Source: Allofrancisella inopinata
Lineage (GTDB): Bacteria; Pseudomonadota; Gammaproteobacteria; Francisellales; Francisellaceae
Length of the DNA: 64,000 bases
Direction of reading: 5' to 3'
Assembly: GCF_012222965.1 (NCBI RefSeq)
Contig: NZ_CP038241.1
Span: 186,001 to 250,000 of the forward strand
Shown piece by piece: positions 1-10,481 of this stretch. The notes under the pieces were generated by a model. It worked only from the letters and a program-made list of their open reading frames with translations. It did not search any database and had not been told where the DNA came from. Numbering within the stretch: the stretch's first letter is position 1; every line of letters begins with the position of its first letter. The translations under genes were made by a program, and so were the position numbers.

Positions 1-1001
1 TTGAAGCTATACAGTCTTTGCAGAGAATAATAGATGAGCTAACGACAAAAAAAAAGCCTAAAAAACTTTTTTTTAACAAATCTATTTACCCTCACATTAG
101 AGGATTTTATATGTGGGGCGGTGTAGGACGAGGTAAAACCTTCATTATGGATATTTTTTATAATGAAGTACCTACATCAAAGAAAAAACGTCAGCATTTT
201 TCTCATTTCATGAAAGATATTCATACGCGTCTGCGTAGTTACCAAGGGAGTAAAAACCCTATTGCAAAGGTAGCCTATGACATCGCAAAAGATACTCAAC
301 TTATTTGCTTTGATGAATTTTTTGTTGAAGATATTGCGGATGCTATGATTTTAGGCAATATTTTTAAAGAGCTGTTTAGTTTAGGTGTAGTCTTGGTAGC
401 AACTTCAAATATCGAACCTCAAAGACTATATTTAAATGGCTTACAAAGAGAGCTGTTCTTGCCTGCAATAGATGTACTGATAGCTAATGTTGATGTTTTA
501 AACCTTGATTCAGGGGTAGATTACCGTTTTCGCTTACCAAATGAGTATCTTAATTATTTATACCCATATAACGAAGCTAATAGGAAAAATTTTTTTGATA
601 AGTTTTTTTTAAGTAATAAATATTTTGATAAAGATTTGAAGATAAACATTTTAAATAGGGATATTGATGTTATTTTAGTTAGTTCTAAGGATGTTTGCTT
701 AGATTTTAAGGCAATTTGTGGTGATGGGCGTAGTGCTAATGACTACATTGAAATTTGTAAAATCTATAGACAGATATTTGTCTATAATCTAAAAAGTTTT
801 AGTCAGGCAAATGAGGATATGGCTAGGAGATTTATCTCGTTAATAGATGAATGCTACGACCAAAATAAAAAAGTTATAATTTTGGCAGATTGTGACTTTA
901 AAGAAATTTATAAAGGTAAGCGATTAAGCTTTGAATTTCAAAGAACTATAAGCCGACTTAACGATATGCAGAATCCTGGTTTTGGAGCCTTAAATGACTA
1001 G
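1..1001 (+). CDS. zapE: Cell division ATPase ZapE (AFG1 family), 5' partial
   Basis: The reading frame is open from base 3, so the N-terminus lies outside the window; the first in-window initiation-type codon (TTG at 18) is internal. The product is an AFG1-like P-loop ATPase, which in E. coli associates with the FtsZ ring. The Walker A GGVGRGKT is encoded at 117-140, followed by a Walker B in the segment LICFDEFF and by a sensor-like segment ATSNI. The C-terminal end (FEFQRTISRLNDMQ) is typical of the family. About 330 codons are present against roughly 375 in E. coli, so some 40 residues are missing upstream. The 3' end overlaps rluC by 8 bases, suggesting co-transcription and coupled translation. 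Confidence 0.93.
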   Translation, partial: EAIQSLQRIIDELTTKKKPKKLFFNKSIYPHIRGFYMWGGVGRGKTFIMDIFYNEVPTSKKKRQHFSHFMKDIHTRLRSYQGSKNPIAKVAYDIAKDTQLICFDEFFVEDIADAMILGNIFKELFSLGVVLVATSNIEPQRLYLNGLQRELFLPAIDVLIANVDVLNLDSGVDYRFRLPNEYLNYLYPYNEANRKNFFDKFFLSNKYFDKDLKINILNRDIDVILVSSKDVCLDFKAICGDGRSANDYIEICKIYRQIFVYNLKSFSQANEDMARRFISLIDECYDQNKKVIILADCDFKEIYKGKRLSFEFQRTISRLNDMQNPGFGALND

Positions 1002-1926
1002 TGTACAATATTTAGAAGTTTCTGATGATGTTATTGAGCAACGAATAGATAATTATCTGATTGGCAGATTTACTAAGTTACCTAAACCTTTGATATATCG
1101 CTGGATTAGAAAGGGTGAGTTGCGAGTAAATAAAAAAAGAGTTAAGCAAACCTTGCGTGTAAGTGCTGGAGACATAATTAGGATTCCTCCTTTTAGCATC
1201 GAAGGTGAGGAGCAACCAGTTAAAATTAGTCAGTCCCATTTAGACTTTTTGGAAGAAATTATTTTATATGAAACGGATGATTATATAGTAGTAAATAAGC
1301 CTTCCGGAATAGCCGTACATGGTGGCTCAGGGGTTAACTCAGGGCTTGTTGAAAGGCTTAGGCAGCTGCGTCCACAAGCTAGGCGTCTGGATTTGGTTCA
1401 TAGGCTTGACAAAGAAACATCTGGTTGTGTGCTGTTGGCTAAAAAGCATAGTGCATTGGTATATTTTTTTGATTTATTTAAGCAAAGAAAAGTAGACAAA
1501 ATTTACCATACTATAGTTCATGGGTTTTGGGATAAGAATATTAAAAGGATAGATTTACCTCTTAAAAGAACAGAAACAAAAGATGGGCAGAGAATAGTTA
1601 AAGTTGATAAAAAAGAAGGTAAAACAGCTATTACTAATATTTTGTCTGTTGAACATTTACCTGGGGAATATAGCTTACTTAAGGTAAAGTTAGAAACAGG
1701 GAGAACACATCAAATAAGAGTGCACTGTAAAGCTATGGGACACCCGATTGTTGCAGATAAAAAGTATGGGTTTGTTAATATTGATGAAAAGCTGGCTAAA
1801 CAAGGTATAGATAAGCTTTTGTTGCATGCTAGTAAGTTAGAATTTTTTGATCAAAAAAAACAACAAAAAATTACTATAGAAGCTAATTTAGATGAAAGGT
1901 TTGTTTATTTTTTAAATACAATCTAA
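994..1926 (+). CDS. rluC: 23S rRNA pseudouridine synthase, RluC/RluD family
   Basis: The 310-residue protein has an N-terminal S4 RNA-binding domain (about residues 10-75, with YRWIRKGELRVN) and an RluA-type catalytic domain. The catalytic motif HRLDKETSG starts at residue 136, placing the nucleophilic aspartate at 139. Family members isomerise uridines in 23S rRNA. The length and S4 arrangement fit RluC (E. coli 319 residues) better than RluD, but the specific target sites cannot be read from the sequence. The ATG overlaps the end of zapE, and the gene is followed closely by an insertion sequence whose left target duplication begins 3 bases after the stop codon. Confidence 0.9.
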   Translation: MTSVQYLEVSDDVIEQRIDNYLIGRFTKLPKPLIYRWIRKGELRVNKKRVKQTLRVSAGDIIRIPPFSIEGEEQPVKISQSHLDFLEEIILYETDDYIVVNKPSGIAVHGGSGVNSGLVERLRQLRPQARRLDLVHRLDKETSGCVLLAKKHSALVYFFDLFKQRKVDKIYHTIVHGFWDKNIKRIDLPLKRTETKDGQRIVKVDKKEGKTAITNILSVEHLPGEYSLLKVKLETGRTHQIRVHCKAMGHPIVADKKYGFVNIDEKLAKQGIDKLLLHASKLEFFDQKKQQKITIEANLDERFVYFLNTI

Positions 1927-1935
1927 AATAAATAA

Positions 1936-3130
1936 CTGGAGTTACGGACTTTTAAATTTAAGCAGTCATTTTGAGTATTTTTTTCATTTTTATAATTTCC
2001 CTATGACTCGCTTGATTGGCGGCGATTAACATTTTCCTTTTCAACGCATAGTGATTTTTATTTGAAGCAAGTTTTAGTTTTTCAAGTTCAATAAATGCAC
2101 CTATAGATAAACCTATATGGTTAAGCTGAGTAGTAATTACAGATGTAGGTGATTTAGCAAGACTAGCGTTTTGTTTTATACTTCGATGATAAACTTCTAT
2201 ATTCCATCTTTTTTGATAGATATCTTCTATGTGGTTACTCTCTAGGTTTAGATCATTAGTAATTAAATAAATCTCACCTGTTGAATTGTCCCCGTTTTTG
2301 AAGACTTGGCGAGTAACCACAAGACTATATTTTATATCTTTTAAATAAATTTTCATAGCCTCATTTTCTAGCAATCCTAATTCATCTAACCTACAGTAGT
2401 TACCAGCAAGAGCATTAGCTTTACTCTTAGCAACTAAACGATTATTTGCTATACCTATTACATACGAGAGTTTATGTTTGTTAAAGAATTTCAAATTAGT
2501 TTTAGAAGCAAAATATCTATCAGCTACTATATAATCAAAACTAGAGAAATTCTTAATAATTTTCAATATCAGTTTTCTTGCCAGTTCATTAATTGTGTAG
2601 CGTGCTTTACGCTTTAAGCGCTCCATACCTGCTTTATCTTTTTCTACTACAAAGTTTTCCTTAGTTTGTACTTCAAAGCCTACAGGAATATTAGCATCTC
2701 CAACGTGGATTAAAGCACTAATAAGATTGATGCCTTTAACTGCTCTACCTACAGAATGATCATAAAACCAGTTTACTACCTCATTGACCATACTATCAGA
2801 TTTAGGACTTATTGTATTGTCTATAGATAATATCTTTGGCTTATCTTTGTAGGCGTTTAAAATACTTTTACCTTTTAACCAGACATATTTACTTTCATAA
2901 CTACCAACTTTTAACATCCGAGAAAAACTATCATGCTTTACTAGTTCATCTAACATACTTGAACACATTGTCGCACTTGCTTGGGAGTTTTGACATAATA
3001 AATATTCAGTATATAGATTGGCTAATTCACGTTGTTTCATTTTTAGAACATAACATAGTTGATGTAATTATAAATTAACACATAGAAAACTTTTTCGCTT
3101 TAACTTTTTCCCAAAAGTCCGTAACTCCAG
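1936..3130 (-). mobile_element. IS4-type insertion sequence, complete, 7-bp target duplication
   Basis: An element of 1195 bp is bounded by perfect 18-bp inverted repeats CTGGAGTTACGGACTTTT (1936-1953) and its complement (3113-3130). It is flanked by the direct repeat TAAATAA at 1929-1935 and 3131-3137, a clean 7-bp target duplication. It carries one transposase gene on the minus strand. Intact ends, intact reading frame and an unmutated target duplication indicate a recent insertion. It sits between rluC and the unknown gene at 3182. Confidence 0.94.
1958..3040 (-). CDS. IS4-type DDE transposase
   Basis: This 360-residue DDE transposase has the IS4-family YREK signature: Y275, R278, E282 and K289 with the expected 2-3-6 spacing. 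The first two catalytic aspartates are probably D74 (in LSIDNTIS) and D174 (in IVADRYF). It catalyses cut-and-paste movement of the surrounding element, within whose inverted repeats it lies completely. It is clearly homologous to, but diverged from, the transposase at 13409-14467, so two related but separate elements are present. No frameshift or internal stop is seen. Confidence 0.93.
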   Translation of the reverse strand: MKQRELANLYTEYLLCQNSQASATMCSSMLDELVKHDSFSRMLKVGSYESKYVWLKGKSILNAYKDKPKILSIDNTISPKSDSMVNEVVNWFYDHSVGRAVKGINLISALIHVGDANIPVGFEVQTKENFVVEKDKAGMERLKRKARYTINELARKLILKIIKNFSSFDYIVADRYFASKTNLKFFNKHKLSYVIGIANNRLVAKSKANALAGNYCRLDELGLLENEAMKIYLKDIKYSLVVTRQVFKNGDNSTGEIYLITNDLNLESNHIEDIYQKRWNIEVYHRSIKQNASLAKSPTSVITTQLNHIGLSIGAFIELEKLKLASNKNHYALKRKMLIAANQASHREIIKMKKILKMTA

Positions 3131-3181
3131 TAAATAACTACAACTATCTAACTATGAAGTAATTATCGAACTCAGGTTAAT

Positions 3182-4333
3182 TTAAATATCATTCGATCTT
3201 AGAGTTTGGATTGCTTCAGTTAAACTTGCTTGATTATGTCTTTTACAAACTTTCAAAAGCATTTTTCCTGTTTTGCCATTATTTAATATTTTTAAAATAT
3301 TATCGTTGAATATAAAGAATGTACGAGAGTTCAAATCTTTTTCTAAAAATTTTTTTAGTTTGCTAATAGCCTCACGTTTTTGACCTTTGGTATACCCACT
3401 TCGTATAAACAAAAATCCATTGCGATGGTTATCATCAAGTTCCCCATATTCTTGTATTCGCGAATCAAGAATTTCTATTATAGCATCTTTTAGGTCCTCC
3501 TCCATATTGGCCCTTTGACTTTTATTTTCGAGGTTTTTTATATTATTTTGAATATGGGTAATTAGAGATGCGCTAAATATATCTCTATCTTCTATAGACT
3601 TATAATTTCGTAGATCCGGTACTTTACTAATTCTATTCTGCTTATTCTCCTTTATATCATAGTCATTTAGAGTGTTTCCACGGCAAAATGATAAGTGCCA
3701 TGTATTTATATTAAGCTTATGTTCATTTGATAAAACAGTCATAGCACCAGATAATGAGCCATCAAATAATCCACCGCCACGATTTCGTACTATCATAACA
3801 CCATTGTTTGAACTGTGTCCTCCTAATTCCAGAATGAATTCTTGCAATCTTTGATTAGTGTTCTCAAATTTTTGTAAAGTATAATCGGAAAAAGTTATTA
3901 GATCTGTTGTCCCTGTATAGTGTTTAATACCTTGCTTATTTTCTAGCAAATCCCTTAAATCATTCACTCTATGTGGATGTAATTTTCCATTTGATATTTT
4001 AGCAAATGGCTCACATCTTCTTGCCAAATACTCACCTATAGGAGGGCTCAATAAAGGAGCCCCATGAGGGCTGTAAATAAATATAGTTTTATTAGCTATA
4101 TTTATAGTTTTTCCGTTTGGCCCACCATGAGCACTCAGAAAAACGGTCAAGCTATGATTGGGATTTTTTTTAAATGAAGTTAACCAATCTGTGTTCACAA
4201 AAAGATAATAATAATCAAATTGTATAGCAACTACTTTGTTATGTAGGCCGCAGCTGAAGACATCTTTAGTTGAACCTCCTGGTAATTTTATTGAACCTCT
4301 TTTGTTCAATTTTGCTTCTACCTCAACGCTCAT
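3182..4333 (-). CDS. Unknown protein with caspase-like (clan CD) His and Cys motifs
   Basis: The gene encodes 383 residues with no signal peptide and no membrane segment. A hydrophobic strand followed by SAHGG places a histidine at 69, and a second hydrophobic segment followed by SFCRG places a cysteine at 217. This order and these contexts resemble the His-Gly and Cys-Gly dyad of caspase/clostripain/C80-type peptidases. The 148-residue gap between them is longer than usual, so an insertion or a different fold is possible. The remainder is charged and probably helical (about 260-300). It is flanked by the IS4-type element and an IS5-type remnant. The function is unknown and the peptidase reading is inference. 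Confidence 0.75.
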   Translation of the reverse strand: MSVEVEAKLNKRGSIKLPGGSTKDVFSCGLHNKVVAIQFDYYYLFVNTDWLTSFKKNPNHSLTVFLSAHGGPNGKTINIANKTIFIYSPHGAPLLSPPIGEYLARRCEPFAKISNGKLHPHRVNDLRDLLENKQGIKHYTGTTDLITFSDYTLQKFENTNQRLQEFILELGGHSSNNGVMIVRNRGGGLFDGSLSGAMTVLSNEHKLNINTWHLSFCRGNTLNDYDIKENKQNRISKVPDLRNYKSIEDRDIFSASLITHIQNNIKNLENKSQRANMEEDLKDAIIEILDSRIQEYGELDDNHRNGFLFIRSGYTKGQKREAISKLKKFLEKDLNSRTFFIFNDNILKILNNGKTGKMLLKVCKRHNQASLTEAIQTLRSNDI

Positions 4334-4464
4334 AAATCACTCCTATTTTATTAAAATTTCAATTATGATTATACAAGAGATTTTACATAGCTTCTGTATT
4401 AAAAATTAATAAGATGTGTCAGGGCGGCTTTGTTTTCTACTCCAAATTTAAGGTGGAGTAACTA

Positions 4465-4745
4465 CTATGATGCCTTAGGTAATCCACTAGAATATAATAG
4501 TATCAGTTGGAAAAATACATGATAGTAAAGTTGTTATAGACTTATTACTAAACATAAGTAAACCTAAGGTTATAACTGACAAGGTTTATCACTCTAGTGA
4601 AACTAGAGAGCATATTGAAAGTATATTTTCTAAAATTAAGCTTTTTAGAAGAGAGTATTCTAATTCAAGCAAATTTTGTATACAATATCTATCTGAAAGA
4701 GTCAAATGTCTATGTGTCATTTTTAGTTCCTGTTCGTTTATTTAA
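4465..4745 (+). pseudogene. IS5-family transposase remnant
   Basis: Two frames spell parts of an IS5-type transposase: DALGNPLEYN at about 4469-4498, then after a frameshift VGKIHDSK, KVITDKVYHSS and FSKIKLFRREYS up to a stop at 4745. The N-terminal half is missing, and a segment between REHIES and the F-x-KIK C-terminal motif appears deleted. No terminal inverted repeats were recognised. It is a decayed fragment lying between the 3182 gene and the MFS gene, and the rest of the 4334-4821 gap contains nothing else recognisable. Confidence 0.75.
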
Positions 4746-4821
4746 GTCCTTCTCAAACCTAATAAACTACATCTGGAGCTCTCTTTCAACTATTTTAAAA
4801 CTTTCAGACTACAATGTAAGG

Positions 4822-6126
4822 TTATTCTTTGTGGTCTTTTATTAATAATAAAATAATTAAAGATATTGCCATACTCGCTACTAAGGTTGTAAAGGCAAAA
4901 TGGTAAGAAGCTAACTCAAAGTATTTTATATCCAAAGAGCTAGTTTTTTGGGAGATTATTTCACCAGCGGAGTTCATAAACTTACCAGTCCACGACCAAT
5001 CAAGAAAATATCCAATTAAAGGATCAAAAATCGCACCTAGTATTGGCTCACCTGTATTTATAAAAGCAGCTACGGTAGCAGTTATTATTATAGGATTTAC
5101 TCTATTTCCTATGGCAAAAGATAACATGTAAATACCTAAACAAATCCCAAAAATAAATAATAGTATCGCAGAAGCAAAAGTACTAGTTTTGGTGAGCAAT
5201 ACTATACTTAGAGCAATAGTTCCAATTATGTGAAAAACAACCATTACGCATTTCCGGTTATCAAGAATTTCTGATAGCTTACCTAGTATTGGCGAGCCTA
5301 TTGCCATTCCAATAAAGATCATAGATATTATGCTGGCTGCTTGTTCTTTAGAGATATTGTAAGCTTCTCTAAAATATGCATTTCCCCAAAAACCAGCAAA
5401 GGCATCAACTGCAGTGAAACTCAAACCCACATATAATGTTAAATACCAGTTATTTTTATTTTTTACAACCTGTTTTAAGGCCTCTAAGGTACCTAGTTGA
5501 TTATTAGATGAGCTAGCTTCTGGTTGCTGAGGGTTATAATCACGAACTACAATGTAGTAAGTAACTGCTATAAATAAACTAGCTATACAAACTAAAAGCA
5601 TAGCCATTTTCCAATCATTACACAAAGCTATTAAGTATGCTAAAGGTGCTTGAGCACACAATGCTCCAATCATAGCGGCAGTGGCTAGAAAGCTTGCAGC
5701 AAAAGCAAATTTACGTGGATCAAACCACACCGATACGGCTTTTAAATAAGATATTGTAGCGAATGATACCCCCATACCAGTAATTATCCTAGCAATATAA
5801 GCTGTGCTTAAGCTACCAAAATTAGCTGCAACAACAAATAATATTACCCCTGCGGCTGAAATAGTAATAGATATTGGGCTAATAAGTCTAAAGCCAAACT
5901 TATCTACTATGGGTCCAGCTATAAAAAGTTGACAAATAATAATTGACCAAAAATACGCTGATCCAAGTGCTCCTGTTTGGGTTGCATTAGTACCAAAGCT
6001 TTGCATCATATCATCAGTGATTAGGCTAGGAAAAACTTGCATAATATACTTATCAAATAGCAAAAAAGAACTAAAAGCAATTATTATCCAAGCATAGCCA
6101 CGTATATTGTATATTTTCTGAGTCAT
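4822..6126 (-). CDS. Major facilitator superfamily transporter
   Basis: This 434-residue, roughly 12-helix inner-membrane carrier starts with a short cytoplasmic tail followed by helix 1 (YAWIIIAFSSFLLF). The MFS loop 2-3 motif is recognisable in GPIVDKFGFR after the second helix. Helices continue to a C-terminal membrane segment ending in LIKDHKE. Francisella encodes a family of such carriers, several of which import amino acids from the host compartment, and this gene has that general look. The substrate cannot be read from the sequence. It is divergently oriented from the ATP synthase operon. Confidence 0.87.
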   Translation of the reverse strand: MTQKIYNIRGYAWIIIAFSSFLLFDKYIMQVFPSLITDDMMQSFGTNATQTGALGSAYFWSIIICQLFIAGPIVDKFGFRLISPISITISAAGVILFVVAANFGSLSTAYIARIITGMGVSFATISYLKAVSVWFDPRKFAFAASFLATAAMIGALCAQAPLAYLIALCNDWKMAMLLVCIASLFIAVTYYIVVRDYNPQQPEASSSNNQLGTLEALKQVVKNKNNWYLTLYVGLSFTAVDAFAGFWGNAYFREAYNISKEQAASIISMIFIGMAIGSPILGKLSEILDNRKCVMVVFHIIGTIALSIVLLTKTSTFASAILLFIFGICLGIYMLSFAIGNRVNPIIITATVAAFINTGEPILGAIFDPLIGYFLDWSWTGKFMNSAGEIISQKTSSLDIKYFELASYHFAFTTLVASMAISLIILLLIKDHKE

Positions 6127-6206
6127 GGAGTAAAATTAAAAAATTGTTAAATAAGATATTATTTTATGTCTGATAACGAAGTAATTCAAGAAAGAATTCT
6201 TTTTCT

Positions 6207-6234
6207 TTGTCAATCTTTACTTTTCTGGTATGAT
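6207..6234 (+). promoter_or_regulatory. Predicted sigma-70 promoter of the ATP synthase operon
   Basis: A -35 box TTGTCA (6207-6212) and a -10 box TATGAT (6229-6234) are separated by 16 bp, with a TG dinucleotide one base before the -10 box (extended -10). Transcription would begin near 6241, about 25 bases before the atpI start codon. It is the best-looking promoter in the gap between the divergent MFS gene and atpI. It is a prediction from consensus only. Confidence 0.6.
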
Positions 6235-6266
6235 AAATCTCAAATTAAAATCTACATATATAAAAC

Positions 6267-6638
6267 ATGTTAGCTAACATAAAAATTGACTTTAAAAAAT
6301 TTTTATTGGTGCAAATGTTATTACTTTTTTTTGGCTGTATAGTTACATTGACCTTTTATGGGTGGGCATACTCTCAATCATTTTTATTAGGTGGACTAAT
6401 CATGTTTTTGGCAAATTTTGTGTTTTTTGTCAGGTTATTTGTAAGTAAACAGTTTTCACCGACGATAGAAATTATGATTTTTTTTCTTAGTGAAATGTTA
6501 AAATTAAGTATAGTAGGTGTTGCTACTATATTGCTAGCTATTTACGTAAAACCCAAATTATTTCCTTACATTTTTGGAATAGTTTTGTTACAATTAGCGG
6601 TGTGTTTTGTACCTTTTCTACTTAAACGAGTTAGATAG
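6267..6638 (+). CDS. atpI: ATP synthase assembly/accessory protein AtpI
   Basis: The 123-residue membrane protein has four predicted helices (approximately 12-34, 40-56, 68-92, 97-118). Its position as first gene of the atp operon, 51 bases before atpB, together with its size and topology identifies it as AtpI. AtpI proteins assist assembly of the c-ring in some bacteria and are usually poorly conserved and non-essential. The start ATG is preceded by AT-rich sequence without a strong ribosome binding site, fitting its generally low expression relative to downstream genes. Confidence 0.85.
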   Translation: MLANIKIDFKKFLLVQMLLLFFGCIVTLTFYGWAYSQSFLLGGLIMFLANFVFFVRLFVSKQFSPTIEIMIFFLSEMLKLSIVGVATILLAIYVKPKLFPYIFGIVLLQLAVCFVPFLLKRVR

Positions 6639-6665
6639 GTCTTTTTTGTGTGTTTATTGGGTTAA

Positions 6666-7499
<834 letters not shown>

Positions 7500-7537
7500 T
7501 TTAGATTTAACCTTTAATAATATAATATATAAAATAG

Positions 7538-7855
<318 letters not shown>

Positions 7856-7899
7856 TTACTTTCATATAAATCAAGATAAATTATCTAAAGGATAAGTCG

Positions 7900-8370
7900 A
7901 TGGATATCAACGTAACTTTAATAGGTCAGATGATAACATTTGCAATCTTTGTTGTTTTTACAATGAAGTTTGTATGGCCGCCGCTACGTAGAGCTTTAGA
8001 AGAGCGTAGAGAAAAAATCGCTAATGGTCTAGCTTCTGCTGATAGAGCTTCTAGAGAGCTAGAGGTTGCAAAAAGGCAGTCTGCTGAAATCCTACGTGAA
8101 GCAAAAGCAAAAGCTACAGAAGTAGTTGAAAATGCTTATGTTAGAGCTCACAAGGTTGATGAGCAAGCTAAAGAAGAAGCTATTGCTGTTGCTGATAAGA
8201 TTAAAAGTATGGCTATGGCTGAAATCGAGCAAGAGAAAATCAAGGCAAGAGAAGAGCTTAAGCAAGAGCTAGTAAGCCTTGCTATAGCTGGAGCTAGTAA
8301 AATTATATCTGCAAAAGTAGATGAACAGACTAGTAATGATCTATTAAAAGATTTTGTAGCTAAGATATAA
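7900..8370 (+). CDS. atpF: F1Fo ATP synthase subunit b
   Basis: The 156-residue peripheral-stalk subunit has one N-terminal membrane helix (about 5-25, ending in MKFVWPPL), followed by a long charged heptad-rich helix that dimerises and reaches F1. Length equals the E. coli subunit. The gene lies between atpE and atpH in canonical order, with an AAGGATAAG ribosome binding region before the ATG. Confidence 0.97.
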   Translation: MDINVTLIGQMITFAIFVVFTMKFVWPPLRRALEERREKIANGLASADRASRELEVAKRQSAEILREAKAKATEVVENAYVRAHKVDEQAKEEAIAVADKIKSMAMAEIEQEKIKAREELKQELVSLAIAGASKIISAKVDEQTSNDLLKDFVAKI

Positions 8371-8387
8371 AATAGTAGGGTAAATAC

Positions 8388-8912
8388 ATGGCAGATCTAA
8401 GCGTAATTGCAAAACCATATGCAAAAGCAGCATTTGAGTTTGCAAACGAAAACAGCTTATCGCAAGAATGGTCTATGTTACTTAAAACTTTTGCCAAGTT
8501 GGTACAAGATGATTCAATGCAAAGCATTATTACTAGTCCTATATTTTCTCAATCTGAGATTGTGGAATTTTTAAAAAGTCAGCTAAATGAAAATTTTTAT
8601 AATTTTCTAACATTGATTGCTCAAAATAAAAAGTTAACGGTTTTGCCTTTAATCTCAGAACAATTTGAGTTGTTTAAAAATGCTCAAAACAATAGCAAAG
8701 TAGCCAAAGTAACTTTAGCTTACGCTGCTGATAAAGATTTGTTAGATAGTTTAAAGGCAAGTCTAGAGAAAAAATTTGGTTGCTCTATGAGTCTTGAGGT
8801 TGAGATAAACCCGGCTATAGTTGGTGGAGCGATTGTTAGAGTCGGAGACACAGTTATAGATAGCTCAGTGTCTGGACGTTTAGAAAAATTAAAAAGTATT
8901 TTATTATCATAA
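8388..8912 (+). CDS. atpH: F1Fo ATP synthase subunit delta
   Basis: The 174-residue delta subunit links the top of F1 to the b-subunit stalk. The N-terminal region begins with the family motif [13 protein letters not shown], and the C-terminal region has the conserved [19 protein letters not shown] segment. It starts 17 bases after atpF and ends 18 bases before atpA. Length is as expected (E. coli 177). Confidence 0.97.
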   Translation: MADLSVIAKPYAKAAFEFANENSLSQEWSMLLKTFAKLVQDDSMQSIITSPIFSQSEIVEFLKSQLNENFYNFLTLIAQNKKLTVLPLISEQFELFKNAQNNSKVAKVTLAYAADKDLLDSLKASLEKKFGCSMSLEVEINPAIVGGAIVRVGDTVIDSSVSGRLEKLKSILLS

Positions 8913-8930
8913 ATTATAGGAAGTGAGCTT

Positions 8931-10472
8931 ATGCAACTAAGTCCATCAGAAATTAGTGGTTTGATTAAACAAAGAATAGAAAAGTTTGATAACTCTATCG
9001 AATTAAAGTCAGAAGGTACTATAGTTAGTGTTGCTGACGGTATCGTAACTATATACGGTTTGAATGATGTAACTGCTGGTGAAATGATAAAAATGCCAGG
9101 TGATGTATACGGTTTGGCACTTAACTTAAATACTGATTCAGTTGGAGCAGTAGTTTTAGGTGAATATGAGCATCTAAAAGAGGGTGATAAAGTATACTGC
9201 ACAGGCAGAATACTAGAAGTTCCTGTTGGTGAAGCTTTACTTGGTAGAGTGGTTGATGCTTTGGGTAACCCTATTGATGGTAAGGGTGAGATAGCTGCAG
9301 ATCATAGTTCACCAATTGAAAAAATTGCTCCAGGAGTTATTTGGAGAAAGTCAGTAGATCAAGCATTACAAACTGGTATTAAATCTATAGATTCGATGGT
9401 TCCAGTAGGAAGAGGTCAAAGAGAACTTATTATTGGTGATAGACAAATTGGTAAAACTGCTATTGCTATTGATACTATTATTAATCAAAAAGGTACAGGC
9501 GTTAAATGTATCTATGTGGCAATAGGCCAAAAAGCATCATCAATAGCTAATATTGTAAGACAACTAGAAGAGCACGATGCTATGAAGCATACTATTATAG
9601 TGGCTGCTACAGCATCAGATTCTGCAGCTTTACAATATATAGCACCGTACGCTGGTTGTTCTATGGGAGAATACTTTAGAGACCGTGGCGAAGATGCTTT
9701 AATTGTTTATGATGATTTAACTAAGCAAGCATGGGCTTATAGACAAATTTCACTTTTATTGAAAAGACCTCCTGGACGTGAGGCATATCCTGGTGATGTA
9801 TTTTATCTTCACTCAAGACTTCTTGAAAGAGCAGCTAGAGTAAATGAAGAGTATGTTGAAAGATACACAAATGGTGAAGTTAAAGGTAAAACAGGTTCAC
9901 TTACAGCTTTACCAATTATTGAGACACAAGCTGGTGATATTTCTGCTTTTGTACCTACAAACGTAATTTCTATTACAGATGGTCAGATATTCTTAGAGAC
10001 AGACTTATTCAACTCAGGTCTAAGACCAGCTATCAACCCGGGTAACTCAGTATCTCGTGTTGGTGGTGCTGCTCAAACTAAGATTATTAAAAAACTTGGT
10101 GGCGGTATCCGTTTAGCTTTAGCGCAGTACCGTGAATTGGAAGCTTTCTCTCAGTTTGCATCAGATCTTGATGAGGCAACAAGAGCACAGTTAAATAGAG
10201 GTCAAAGGGTTACTGAACTTCTAAAGCAAAAACAATTTTCAACGCTATCTGTAGCATTGATGGCATTATCTTTGTATGCTGCTGATAACGGTTATTTAGA
10301 TAGCTTAGAAGTTTCAGAGGTTATACCATTTGAGTCAGCATTACATGCTTTAGCAACAGATAAGTACGCAGATGTGATAGAAATGATTAATAAAACAGGT
10401 GGCTACGATGCTGAAATTGCTGATAAGCTAAAAGCAATCGTAGAAGATTGTAAAGCAACTCAAGCTTGGTAG
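8931..10472 (+). CDS. atpA: F1 ATP synthase subunit alpha
   Basis: The 513-residue alpha subunit carries the non-catalytic nucleotide sites of F1. It has the P-loop GDRQIGKT near residues 169-176 and the family signature around [14 protein letters not shown]. Length equals E. coli AtpA (513). It lies 9 bases before atpG. No unusual substitution was noticed in the recognised motifs. Confidence 0.98.
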   Translation: MQLSPSEISGLIKQRIEKFDNSIELKSEGTIVSVADGIVTIYGLNDVTAGEMIKMPGDVYGLALNLNTDSVGAVVLGEYEHLKEGDKVYCTGRILEVPVGEALLGRVVDALGNPIDGKGEIAADHSSPIEKIAPGVIWRKSVDQALQTGIKSIDSMVPVGRGQRELIIGDRQIGKTAIAIDTIINQKGTGVKCIYVAIGQKASSIANIVRQLEEHDAMKHTIIVAATASDSAALQYIAPYAGCSMGEYFRDRGEDALIVYDDLTKQAWAYRQISLLLKRPPGREAYPGDVFYLHSRLLERAARVNEEYVERYTNGEVKGKTGSLTALPIIETQAGDISAFVPTNVISITDGQIFLETDLFNSGLRPAINPGNSVSRVGGAAQTKIIKKLGGGIRLALAQYRELEAFSQFASDLDEATRAQLNRGQRVTELLKQKQFSTLSVALMALSLYAADNGYLDSLEVSEVIPFESALHALATDKYADVIEMINKTGGYDAEIADKLKAIVEDCKATQAW

Positions 10473-10481
10473 GAGTAGACT

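Noticed and set aside
8720-9202. 160-codon open frame antisense to atpH/atpA
   Set aside because: It lies opposite two conserved subunit genes, has no family resemblance and reads as a composition artefact of the coding strand.
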